Source: Saprospiraceae bacterium
GTDB lineage: Bacteria > Bacteroidota > Bacteroidia > Chitinophagales > Saprospiraceae
Direction of reading: 5' to 3'
Length of the DNA: 64,000 nucleotides
Assembly: GCA_016714025.1 (NCBI GenBank)
Contig: JADJOB010000001.1
Coordinates: 434,001-498,000, forward strand
Position numbers and translations under genes: made by a program. Numbering within the stretch: position 1 is the stretch's first letter; each line of letters starts with the position of its first letter. Of this stretch, positions 35,601 to 43,659 are shown piece after piece. Under the pieces are notes generated by a model, which worked only from the letters and a program-made list of their open reading frames with translations, searched no databases and was not told the DNA's origin.

Positions 35601-36758
35601 TTGTTAGAATTGGAATCAAAAAAGTATATACCTATCTCATTACCAAGTATGGGTCAAGAAGAATGGGAAGCATGCAAATTGCCTATAATGTCAGGTTGGG
35701 TTACCCAAGGCCCTCAGGTAGAAGCATTTGAAAATTTATTTGCTGAAATTCATAATGTAAAACATGCTATTGCAGTCTCTAATTGCACTACCGCATTGCA
35801 TCTTTCGCTATTAGCAATCGGAATTGGACCTGGGGATGAAGTTATTGTACCCGCATTTACGTGGATTTCAACCGCAAATGCAGTTATTTATTGTGGAGCT
35901 AAACCAGTATTTGTTGACATAGATTTGAAAACTTTCAATATCGATCCGGATAAAATTAAAAAAGAAATAAATAAAAATACAAAAGCCATAATACCTGTCC
36001 ATTTATTTGGTTTATGTGCAAATATTGATAAAATCAGAAGTATATCTTCAAATATAATAATTATAGAAGATGCAGCTTGTGCAGCTGGTGCTCTTTATTT
36101 GAATAAACCAGCAGGAAGTTTAGGAGAAATTGGATGTTTTTCATTCCATCCTCGAAAATCTATCACAACAGGCGAAGGTGGAATGATTACTACCAACAAC
36201 GATGAATATGCTGACCTAATTCGAAAACTAAGAAACCATGGTGCTTCAATTTCTGAGGAGCAAAGACACAAAGGTCCCAAACCCTACATATTACCAAATT
36301 TTGATCTTGTTGGGTACAATTATAGAATGACAGATATTCAAGGTGCAATTGGATTTGTACAATTAAAAAAATTAATCCACTTTATTGAAAGTAGAAATAT
36401 GTGGGCTCAATACTATTCAAATTCATTAAATAAAATAGATTGGATAATCACTCCAGAACAAATTACCAATTACAGACATGGATGGCAATCTTATGTCTTG
36501 CTTCTCAATCCAAGCACATCACCAATAACTAGAAATGACTTCATGGAGTTATTACAATCTAAAGGAATTGCAACTAGACCTGGAACTCATGCTGTTCATA
36601 TGTTAAATTTTTATAAATCAAAATTTTCTATTCAAGAAAATGACTTTCCTAACTCTAAAATTGCTGATCAACAATCAGTAGCTATTCCATTACATAATTT
36701 AATGACTAAATCTGATTTTGATTACATAATTAATACGATAAAAAATATTACAAATTAG
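35601..36758 (+). CDS. DegT/DnrJ/EryC1/StrS-family sugar aminotransferase
   Basis: 385 residues. IPISLPSMGQEEWEACKLPI begins the domain, AFTWISTANAVIYCG and IIIEDAACAAGALYL follow, and the PLP lysine sits in CFSFHPRKSITTGEGGM. This is the perosamine synthetase/PglE-like type of PLP enzyme that aminates a nucleotide-activated keto sugar. The TTG start at 35601 is used because the first ATG (35650) would remove the conserved N-terminal strand. Companion of the acyl- and glycosyltransferase genes upstream. Confidence 0.85.
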   Translation: MLELESKKYIPISLPSMGQEEWEACKLPIMSGWVTQGPQVEAFENLFAEIHNVKHAIAVSNCTTALHLSLLAIGIGPGDEVIVPAFTWISTANAVIYCGAKPVFVDIDLKTFNIDPDKIKKEINKNTKAIIPVHLFGLCANIDKIRSISSNIIIIEDAACAAGALYLNKPAGSLGEIGCFSFHPRKSITTGEGGMITTNNDEYADLIRKLRNHGASISEEQRHKGPKPYILPNFDLVGYNYRMTDIQGAIGFVQLKKLIHFIESRNMWAQYYSNSLNKIDWIITPEQITNYRHGWQSYVLLLNPSTSPITRNDFMELLQSKGIATRPGTHAVHMLNFYKSKFSIQENDFPNSKIADQQSVAIPLHNLMTKSDFDYIINTIKNITN

Positions 36759-37057
36759 TTTTAATATATGGTGTAAATTATTTCGAAACCCAATTTTTAC
36801 TTATTGCAATATTTGATGCTTAATGGATAACAGATGTTAAATCCATAAAAACCAAGCAACGTGCCATCAGAAAACATTAACTTAGCAATTAAACCATTTG
36901 GTCCAGGAAATAGGGAGTATTACAATGGGGTACTTACAGGCGACATAAAAATAATTTAAATCCTATGAAATATTTAAAATTAAATCACCATATTTAAAAT
37001 CCAATTGATACCTAGTTCGGGAAATGGCGTACTTACAACACTTATACCTATAGATTA
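36759..37057. other. Intergenic region with possible coding remnants
   Basis: About 300 bases. A short open phrase at 36860-36958 translates as NLAIKPFGPGNREYYNGV followed by LTGDIKII, and a second at about 37020 reads GNGVLTTLIPID. They look gene-like and end in stops, but I cannot assign them. Nothing else is supported. Confidence 0.3.
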
Positions 37058-39238
37058 ATGGAATATATTAAATTCATAAGAATATGGGCTGTAACATTAT
37101 TAGTGTTGATGTCAGGTAATTTATATTTTGTAAGCAAGAACTTCTCAATTAGTAATAGCTATGAATTTGCTCCAAGCTCAACTAATGAAAAATTATTCAA
37201 ATTGTATTTACCGTGTAGTTTGCTTTGTGAAAAGGTTGAATGGATGAATTGGAATATTGTTAGTGGTTTTGATTATAGAGGAAATTCAAAAAAGGGAGGA
37301 GTTTTATTGAGTAACGATCCAAAAACGGGTTATCAACATAAATATTTGAATTCTATAAGACTTTTTAGCAATGTTATTAAGCCTAAACTTATAAATAATA
37401 TCCCGACGCCTTGGATGCCTGGGATTCCGGGTGTAACAAAATTAGTTCATAGACTAATTCTTGACAGCTTAATTAGTAAGAATGAATTATTACTTTTATT
37501 AGGTGAATTTCCAAATTCTAATAAATATTCAGGACTTCAAATTGGAAAACTTAGGATCTACGATAAATTTATGAACCAATTATCCTTAATTAAAATTTGC
37601 GAATTCTTACAGGATCCCTTAGAAGGAGGAATTTTCTCTCCAATACTTATACAGAATAATGGAACCGATTTATTATTTACTGTAAATAGCCAGTCAGGCA
37701 ATGATGGTGGAATTTTAATTCTTGGAAATATACCTGATTCTGCTTACATAATTGAAGTTGAACATAATAACGAAATAAGCTCAAAGGATGATGGTATTTA
37801 TATAAATGTTGGATTTCCTGATTGTTGCAATCGTATCATTAAATCAATTGATACTGTGGTCTGTGAAAATATAATAATAAATGGAAATTTAATTAATAAG
37901 TCTTCTATTTTTTCAGACACAATTAGAAATGGAAGTTGTGACAGTATAATAAATTATAATATTACTATTTTTAATAAATCAATTTTAAATCTTGGTAATG
38001 ATACAATAATTTGTGATGGTGAATTATTAACATTGAAGGCTATCTCGGAACTTACAAAGTGGAGTGATGGTATGATCGGAAAAGAAATTTTAGTATCTCG
38101 ACCGGGTTTATATTGGGCAGAAATTGAATCCCCATGTGGTGTGTTAAGAGATTCAATTATTATCAATTATATAAGAAAACCAAAATTAGATCTAGGCCAT
38201 GATATGATTTATTGCTTAGGTGTAATTGATACGATTTGGTCGAAAGATTCAAATACAATTTGGAATGATGGTAGTAAGGGACCTTATTTAGTAATAGATC
38301 ATGAAGGCGTTTATTTCGGAAGCTTATCAAATGATTGTTTCATTGCAAGTGACACAATCAATGTTGTTGCTTTTGAGAAGGTAAATTTAAACTTAGGTCC
38401 TGATATCATTTTATGTGAAGGTGAGCAAGATACAGTTTTTAGTCCGTACATCTTAAAATGGAATGATGGAACAGAAAATAATTTTGTAATTGTAAATAGG
38501 ACTGGAAATTATTGGGGAATAAAATATACTCCATGTGGGTTAGAAACTGATACTTTTTCCTGTAATGTATTGGTTAAAAAAATTAAACCTTATTTAGCCA
38601 ATGATACAAGCATTTGTTTAAATACTACTTTAAATCTAAATGTTCCGCTGGCACCAATACTCTGGAATAAGATATTTATTAATACAATTGAGGTAACTAT
38701 TCCAGGTATTTATAGTTATGTTTATGAAGATAAATGTCAGACAATATCTGATACAATTCTAATAAAGTGGGACTCTTTTCCAATAATTTTAGACCAAAAG
38801 TTAATTTTATCGTGTGAAGTAAATTCAATAATATTAAATTCTGGAATTGAAAATGTTGAATGGTCAACTGGTTATATTGGGAGATCTATTCGGGTAAAAG
38901 AGCCTGGAAAATATTCTTATATCGTTAATAACTCCTGTGGGTTATTTTCAAGTGAAGTAGAAGTAAGCTTTGTCGATGGAATTTCAATTGATTTGCCCAA
39001 TGTTTTTTCACCGAATGGGGACAATATAAATGATTATTTTCCTCCTAAACCATTTCCTAGAGCATTTTATGTAGAAATTTTTGATAGGTGGGGCGAACTC
39101 ATATTTAAGGGTGAAAATAATTACTGGGATGGTGAGTTTCTTAATAAGAAAGTTATACCAGGAGTTTATGTCTATGTTTTTAGTATTGAGAATTGTAAAT
39201 ACCTATTTAAATATGGTACAATAACAATTGTTAAATAA
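37058..39238 (+). CDS. Large secreted protein with gliding-motility-type (T9SS type B) C-terminal domain
   Basis: 726 residues, N-terminal signal anchor. The middle holds Ig-like repeats of about 85 residues, each with an LGxDxxxC start and WSDG/WNDG phrase (for example ILNLGNDTIICDGELL ... TKWSDG, LDLGHDMIYCLG ... IWNDG, LNLGPDIILCEGEQ ... LKWNDG). The last about 80 residues (LPNVFSPNGDNINDYF ... YVEIFDRWGELIFKG ... GVYVYVF) are the CHU_C / type B sorting domain. It should be a cell-surface protein, perhaps an adhesin. Strongly AT-rich codons. Confidence 0.85.
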   Translation: MEYIKFIRIWAVTLLVLMSGNLYFVSKNFSISNSYEFAPSSTNEKLFKLYLPCSLLCEKVEWMNWNIVSGFDYRGNSKKGGVLLSNDPKTGYQHKYLNSIRLFSNVIKPKLINNIPTPWMPGIPGVTKLVHRLILDSLISKNELLLLLGEFPNSNKYSGLQIGKLRIYDKFMNQLSLIKICEFLQDPLEGGIFSPILIQNNGTDLLFTVNSQSGNDGGILILGNIPDSAYIIEVEHNNEISSKDDGIYINVGFPDCCNRIIKSIDTVVCENIIINGNLINKSSIFSDTIRNGSCDSIINYNITIFNKSILNLGNDTIICDGELLTLKAISELTKWSDGMIGKEILVSRPGLYWAEIESPCGVLRDSIIINYIRKPKLDLGHDMIYCLGVIDTIWSKDSNTIWNDGSKGPYLVIDHEGVYFGSLSNDCFIASDTINVVAFEKVNLNLGPDIILCEGEQDTVFSPYILKWNDGTENNFVIVNRTGNYWGIKYTPCGLETDTFSCNVLVKKIKPYLANDTSICLNTTLNLNVPLAPILWNKIFINTIEVTIPGIYSYVYEDKCQTISDTILIKWDSFPIILDQKLILSCEVNSIILNSGIENVEWSTGYIGRSIRVKEPGKYSYIVNNSCGLFSSEVEVSFVDGISIDLPNVFSPNGDNINDYFPPKPFPRAFYVEIFDRWGELIFKGENNYWDGEFLNKKVIPGVYVYVFSIENCKYLFKYGTITIVK

Positions 39239-39290
39239 TACTAATTATTGCAATAAAACCTAAAGTGAAATATAATGAATTTGGTTTCAA

Positions 39291-39547
39291 TCATTTAATG
39301 CGACTAGCAGGATTTCCAACAATTCTAGAATTTGGTGTAAAATAGGAAATGACAAAACTATTTGCTCCAACTATAAAGTAGTGCCCGAATTTCACACCTG
39401 TGGCTATAATTACATTAGGACTAATGTAACAATTGTTACCAATTTTAACAGGTGCAAATTGGAATGGTTCCTTACCTCCGCTAATAGCCCAACTTATTGA
39501 GTCATGAGTGTATATTTGAACTCCTGAGGAAATTGAACAATTACCCT
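39291..39547 (-). pseudogene. Truncated hexapeptide acyltransferase remnant
   Basis: On the minus strand, after a stop codon, an open frame of about 84 codons reads NCSISSGVQIYTHDSISWA ... IGNNCYISPNVIIATGVKF ... IVGANSF ... IVGNPASR and ends in TGA (39291-39293). It aligns with the C-terminal half of the acyltransferase at 33992 (NCSISASVQIYTHDTVKWA, IGNNCYIGPNVVISKGV, IVGANSF, IAGNPAKLV). The N-terminal half is absent and there is no start codon in place, so it is a broken paralogue. Confidence 0.8.
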
Positions 39548-40075
39548 AATATTTGAAAAATCCAGTGTAATTGACCAACCCTGTCCGGATTAAACTAAAC
39601 ACTCTTAGAAGTATCTTGCATTTAAATGATAATCATTAAATCCCAAATAGGGATTTTCATCCAAATATTGATTTTTCAATTTGTATCTAGAAATTATTAT
39701 TGATTTTTTAAGTAAACCGAAAGTCTGTCACTCCCTGGTGGATTTACTAAATACTAGTTTAGACCTATTTAAGCTCTGGAATGACTTATTCAAGTCTTGG
39801 ATCTACTCATTGAATTCCCGTAATTTCTGATTGTCACCACTTTGAGATTTCATTCTCTATATAATAAAGTGAAAGTAGTGACACTTTAGCTGCTATTTGG
39901 TATTAAAGGATATGGAGTTTAGAAACCCTTATAAAGTGCTGCCAAATAGCCTATCAATAAAATTTATTAACAGAAAACTATATCATCACCATATTCCAAA
40001 CCTGTGTACTCAAACTCTTCTCTACTATACCATTATGTTATCCATATTTTGAAGTAACTCCCTAAATGAACACCA
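39548..40075. other. Intergenic region with overlapping inverted repeats
   Basis: No gene seen. TAAAGTG (39865-39871) pairs with CACTTTA (39882-39888), which could also pair with a second TAAAGTG at 39932-39938; GCTATTTGG (39892-39900) pairs with CCAAATAGC (39942-39950). The arms interlock rather than nest. ATGAACACC occurs twice, at 40066 and 40076, at the start of the next gene. Confidence 0.4.
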
Positions 40076-40495
40076 ATGAACACCATATCAGAAATACAAG
40101 TCAGTTATCATCCTAAATGCTCAGTTATGTCTCTCATTAAAAGCTGCCATGGTGCCTATGAAGTAATAATACCTCTGTTTAACGAGGATATGCTGCAATA
40201 CAAGGAGATTTTCATGGTCCTTTATCACAATAGAGCAAACTGGATTTCAGGCTACCATGAACACTTAATAGGATCAGATGCGAGTAATGTTGCAAGTGCA
40301 AAACAGGTAATTGTTATCGTATTCAAAGTAAATACCTTTAGTTTCATCCTGGTCCATAATCATCCAACTAGAAGCACAAAACCTAGTTCTGCTGATATAG
40401 ATATTACAAAGAGAATAAAAGAAGCTGCTGGATTATTTGAGATCAAAGTTCTGGACCATTTGATTATTGGTGAAGGGTTTTATTCGTTTACTTAA
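40076..40495 (+). CDS. RadC-like JAB/MPN domain protein
   Basis: 139 residues covering only the C-terminal MPN(JAB) domain of the RadC family: the metal-site motif FILVHNHPTRSTKPSSADID, preceded by YHNRANWISGYHEHLIGSDA and followed by KVLDHLIIG. The helix-hairpin-helix part of full-length RadC (about 220 residues) is absent. Stand-alone forms of this kind are common in accessory or mobile DNA of Bacteroidota; the biochemical role is unsettled. It lies in the AT-rich island. Confidence 0.8.
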   Translation: MNTISEIQVSYHPKCSVMSLIKSCHGAYEVIIPLFNEDMLQYKEIFMVLYHNRANWISGYHEHLIGSDASNVASAKQVIVIVFKVNTFSFILVHNHPTRSTKPSSADIDITKRIKEAAGLFEIKVLDHLIIGEGFYSFT

Positions 40496-40526
40496 AATCA
40501 GAAAACATGGTGAAAAAAGAATAAAA

Positions 40527-41483
40527 TTATATCTTTTTAAACCTACCGCTAAAACACGCCTCTTCCTCATGCCAATATGAAATTGCTAAATTTAATTCAT
40601 TTACCAAGTTTATAATTTCACTTTTTTCATATCTTCTAGCATTACTTGGAGAATACCAATCATAATTTGTGACTTTAGAAAGATCTAAACCCCATTCTGG
40701 ATTCCAAAAACATTTTAAAAAATTCCAATATATAAATCTTTGGATATCGTATTCTCCTCCCTTTATTCCTAACAGTGGAATTTCCGGAGAAACAAACTTA
40801 GTATTTAATTCAGTAAGTACCTTCCCCAATTCTGTTAACTGCGCAGCCAATTCCCACATATCTTCCTCCTTTATCTTATGAGTAGCTAACCGAAAATAAT
40901 CATCAACTAATTCTCTAGGAAGTGCTTTTTTTCTATAAAAATAGCATGCTATCTCCATTCCCATCTTAATGATATCATTAAAGTGAGAGAATGTAACATC
41001 CGGATTGTCCGTATGCATAATAACCTGATCACAAACAACAAAGTCACAAGAATTCTCTTTTATATATGTGTTTGAAATATCTGCTCTTAAAAAAAACAAA
41101 TTCTTACATTCCTTATATTTCATCATAGCATGAAAAACAGCATCTGATAAATCAATCCCTATTACAATAGATTCTGGAGCAAGTTTACTAAACCAATAAG
41201 ATTTATAACCGAGACCACATCCAGTATCAATAATTATCCTTTTATTCCTTAAATAAAGAGCTAATTCCTCTTCATCACTAAAACCATACAACTCCAGAAA
41301 CCAACTATACTGTTGCTTATAAAGTAAATTTACATCATTTAGATCTGCAGTTGCTGTCCACTTTTTAGAAAACACGTCATTTGTTTGCAACTGGTTACTC
41401 TTGAAATTAGAATTCAAATTTGTCAATTGTATATGATTATCTTCAACAACAATTGGAATACGAAATAAATCTTGTAATTGCAT
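40527..41483 (-). CDS. SAM-dependent methyltransferase
   Basis: 318 residues from the ATG at 41483 (the TTG at 41507 is less likely). Class I Rossmann motifs: IIIDTGCGLGYKSYWFSK (motif I), VIGIDLSDAVFHAMMKY (post-I acidic residue), and CDFVVCDQVIMHTDNP. The C-terminal about 150 residues are a helical extension. Substrate unknown; a small molecule or sugar is likely by analogy with methyltransferases in glycan islands. Confidence 0.75.
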   Translation of the reverse strand: MQLQDLFRIPIVVEDNHIQLTNLNSNFKSNQLQTNDVFSKKWTATADLNDVNLLYKQQYSWFLELYGFSDEEELALYLRNKRIIIDTGCGLGYKSYWFSKLAPESIVIGIDLSDAVFHAMMKYKECKNLFFLRADISNTYIKENSCDFVVCDQVIMHTDNPDVTFSHFNDIIKMGMEIACYFYRKKALPRELVDDYFRLATHKIKEEDMWELAAQLTELGKVLTELNTKFVSPEIPLLGIKGGEYDIQRFIYWNFLKCFWNPEWGLDLSKVTNYDWYSPSNARRYEKSEIINLVNELNLAISYWHEEEACFSGRFKKI

Positions 41484-41533
41484 AAAATAAATTAACCAAA
41501 AAAACAATAAAATTACATATTTTTACTTAATAA

Positions 41534-42808
41534 TTAACGTTCATTAATCTTAAATCTACATAATATTGAGTCACTAAATGAACTTAATTCACAAATAATT
41601 ATATATTTACTAAACAATGTATCTAATCCCACATTGTTTTTTTCAAACAACTGCCCTTTTAAATTATTTTTTACAACAACATTTTCAAATAAAGCACTTC
41701 CAAGAGATGAATTATAAATGTCTATGTTATATAATGTGCTATTAGTGAAAACCGCATTAATTAAATTGGTTGACATAAATAAACAACTGCTTAAATTAGA
41801 ATTATACAACATAGAATTATTTAAATTTGATTGAATAAATGAAGAGTTTTCTAAATTAGAATTATTAATGTTAATATAAGACAGATTTGAACTATCTAAT
41901 TTAGCACCTTTCAAATTTACTTCATTAATACAAACCCCATTCAAATTTGATGAAATTAAGTTTGCTTCAACCAAAGACACCCTATCTAAATTAGCCCTGC
42001 TAATATTCGCACCATTCAAATTTGCAGAATCCAAATTAATGCGCACCATATTAGTGCAACTCAAATTTGCATATCTTAAATCAATTCCATCTAAATTCAA
42101 AAACTGCAAATTATTATTACTTAAATCAACTCCGTAAAAGACCATATTCTTTTTAATCTTTTTAAAAGAAAATGAATCAATTTTTGTTTTTACCAATGCC
42201 AATAATAATTTCTTTCTAACATTACTACCAATATTATACTCATCTCTTTCCAATTTATAATCACTATAAATTTTAGACCCTGAACTAAGTAAAACAATTC
42301 GATTTAACATTTCTCCATACTTAGATTTGTTGACACTATAGATTTTACTTGAATCTAGGTTCTCAACTAATTCAATTAGAACTTTACACTTTTCGATTTG
42401 AATGTTCATATTTGAACTTAACCTTAAATCATGCAATTTCTCATTTTTGATGGCAAATAGGGTTGTTAAATAGTAGTAATTTATATTAGAACAATACCAC
42501 CCCAAAATTATAGTAAATAAAAATAACAATAGAATAAAATTCAATTCCAAATAAGTATGCTTTATTGTTAATATCCTTGAAATTAAATTTTCCCTCACAA
42601 AATAAATAATATTAACTCCTTGACTTCGATATAATGTCAGCATAAGAATCAATATAATTACTGAGCAAAATATAAAACCAAAAATAATATTTATATTACT
42701 TACAAAATTTGGACCTTGAATATATCCAAAAAACCAAAATATAAAGAATGATATAAAATTAATTACTATATACCAATATTTTGAAGTCACAATGTAATAT
42801 TCAATCAA
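41534..42808 (-). CDS. Membrane-anchored pentapeptide-repeat protein
   Basis: 424 residues with three hydrophobic segments in the first about 130, a helical linker (about 130-225) and then about 30 pentapeptide units (residues about 225-385; LRYANLSCTN, DSANLNGANISRANL and similar, with Leu/Phe or Ile in the centre). These form a right-handed quadrilateral beta-helix. Function of the membrane form is unknown. It follows the LytTR two-component genes by 95 bases, same strand. The start is a TTG; no better candidate is seen. Confidence 0.75.
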   Translation of the reverse strand: MIEYYIVTSKYWYIVINFISFFIFWFFGYIQGPNFVSNINIIFGFIFCSVIILILMLTLYRSQGVNIIYFVRENLISRILTIKHTYLELNFILLLFLFTIILGWYCSNINYYYLTTLFAIKNEKLHDLRLSSNMNIQIEKCKVLIELVENLDSSKIYSVNKSKYGEMLNRIVLLSSGSKIYSDYKLERDEYNIGSNVRKKLLLALVKTKIDSFSFKKIKKNMVFYGVDLSNNNLQFLNLDGIDLRYANLSCTNMVRINLDSANLNGANISRANLDRVSLVEANLISSNLNGVCINEVNLKGAKLDSSNLSYININNSNLENSSFIQSNLNNSMLYNSNLSSCLFMSTNLINAVFTNSTLYNIDIYNSSLGSALFENVVVKNNLKGQLFEKNNVGLDTLFSKYIIICELSSFSDSILCRFKINER

Positions 42809-42903
42809 AATAAAATGTTATACTAAATGTGCAAAGTTAATAACTATCGCGCAATACCTATATGCCCTAAACCGAATAAAATATTAAAATTGCTTGAAAT
42901 CAA

Positions 42904-43659
42904 TCATATTCTATTATACAAAGCCAAAAGCTCATCTTTCCTAGATTCAGATACTTGCAAATTAGATTTATCAATTAAAGTAACATAAAATGAAGTATTT
43001 TTGTGGAATTTAATAATATAGTCAATATTTACTATTGCAGATCGACTTATTCTAAAAAACCTACTAGAGTCTAAATAATCTTCAAATAATTTTAAAGTTT
43101 TGGCAATTGTTACAATCCCTCGAGATCTCATATGTATTCGTGTATAATTTACATCTGCCTCGAGCCACAAAACCTCATCATAATCAATCATATCAAAACC
43201 TGATTGATGATTTACAGCAAACCTTTTATCATCCTTAATTTTCATATTACTTATCAGAGCTTGATAATTAATCTCAATCGAATTTAAATAAAATAATCGT
43301 TCAAATTTAGATACAGCATTTATAAGATCTAGATAGTCAATTGGTTTTAAGATATAATCAATTGCAGAAAATTTAAAAGCTTTAATTGCATGATTATTAT
43401 ATGCCGTCGTAAAAATTACATAAAATTTAGGCGAAGGAAAATATTCAAATAAACTAAAACCACTTTCATTTGGTAATTCTATGTCTAAAAATATTAAGTC
43501 AACTTTATTCCTTTTTATATAATATGAAGCCTCCTTGACAGAATTAAAGACCCCACACAATTTTAAATTCTTACAATGAAGCGCTATCATCCTGGATAAT
43601 AACGTATGACTTTCGAATTCATCTTCTATAATTATTGTTAAAATAGCATCAACTCTCAT
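42904..43659 (-). CDS. LytTR-family response regulator
   Basis: 251 residues: receiver domain with the phospho-Asp in KVDLIFLDIELPNESGF and the conserved Lys in AIDYILKPIDYLDL, then a LytTR DNA-binding domain (VLWLEADVNYTRIHMRSRG ... SSRFFRISRSAIVNIDYI). The ATG overlaps the kinase TGA. Typical partner of the Bacteroidota LytS-type kinases. Confidence 0.92.
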   Translation of the reverse strand: MRVDAILTIIIEDEFESHTLLSRMIALHCKNLKLCGVFNSVKEASYYIKRNKVDLIFLDIELPNESGFSLFEYFPSPKFYVIFTTAYNNHAIKAFKFSAIDYILKPIDYLDLINAVSKFERLFYLNSIEINYQALISNMKIKDDKRFAVNHQSGFDMIDYDEVLWLEADVNYTRIHMRSRGIVTIAKTLKLFEDYLDSSRFFRISRSAIVNIDYIIKFHKNTSFYVTLIDKSNLQVSESRKDELLALYNRI

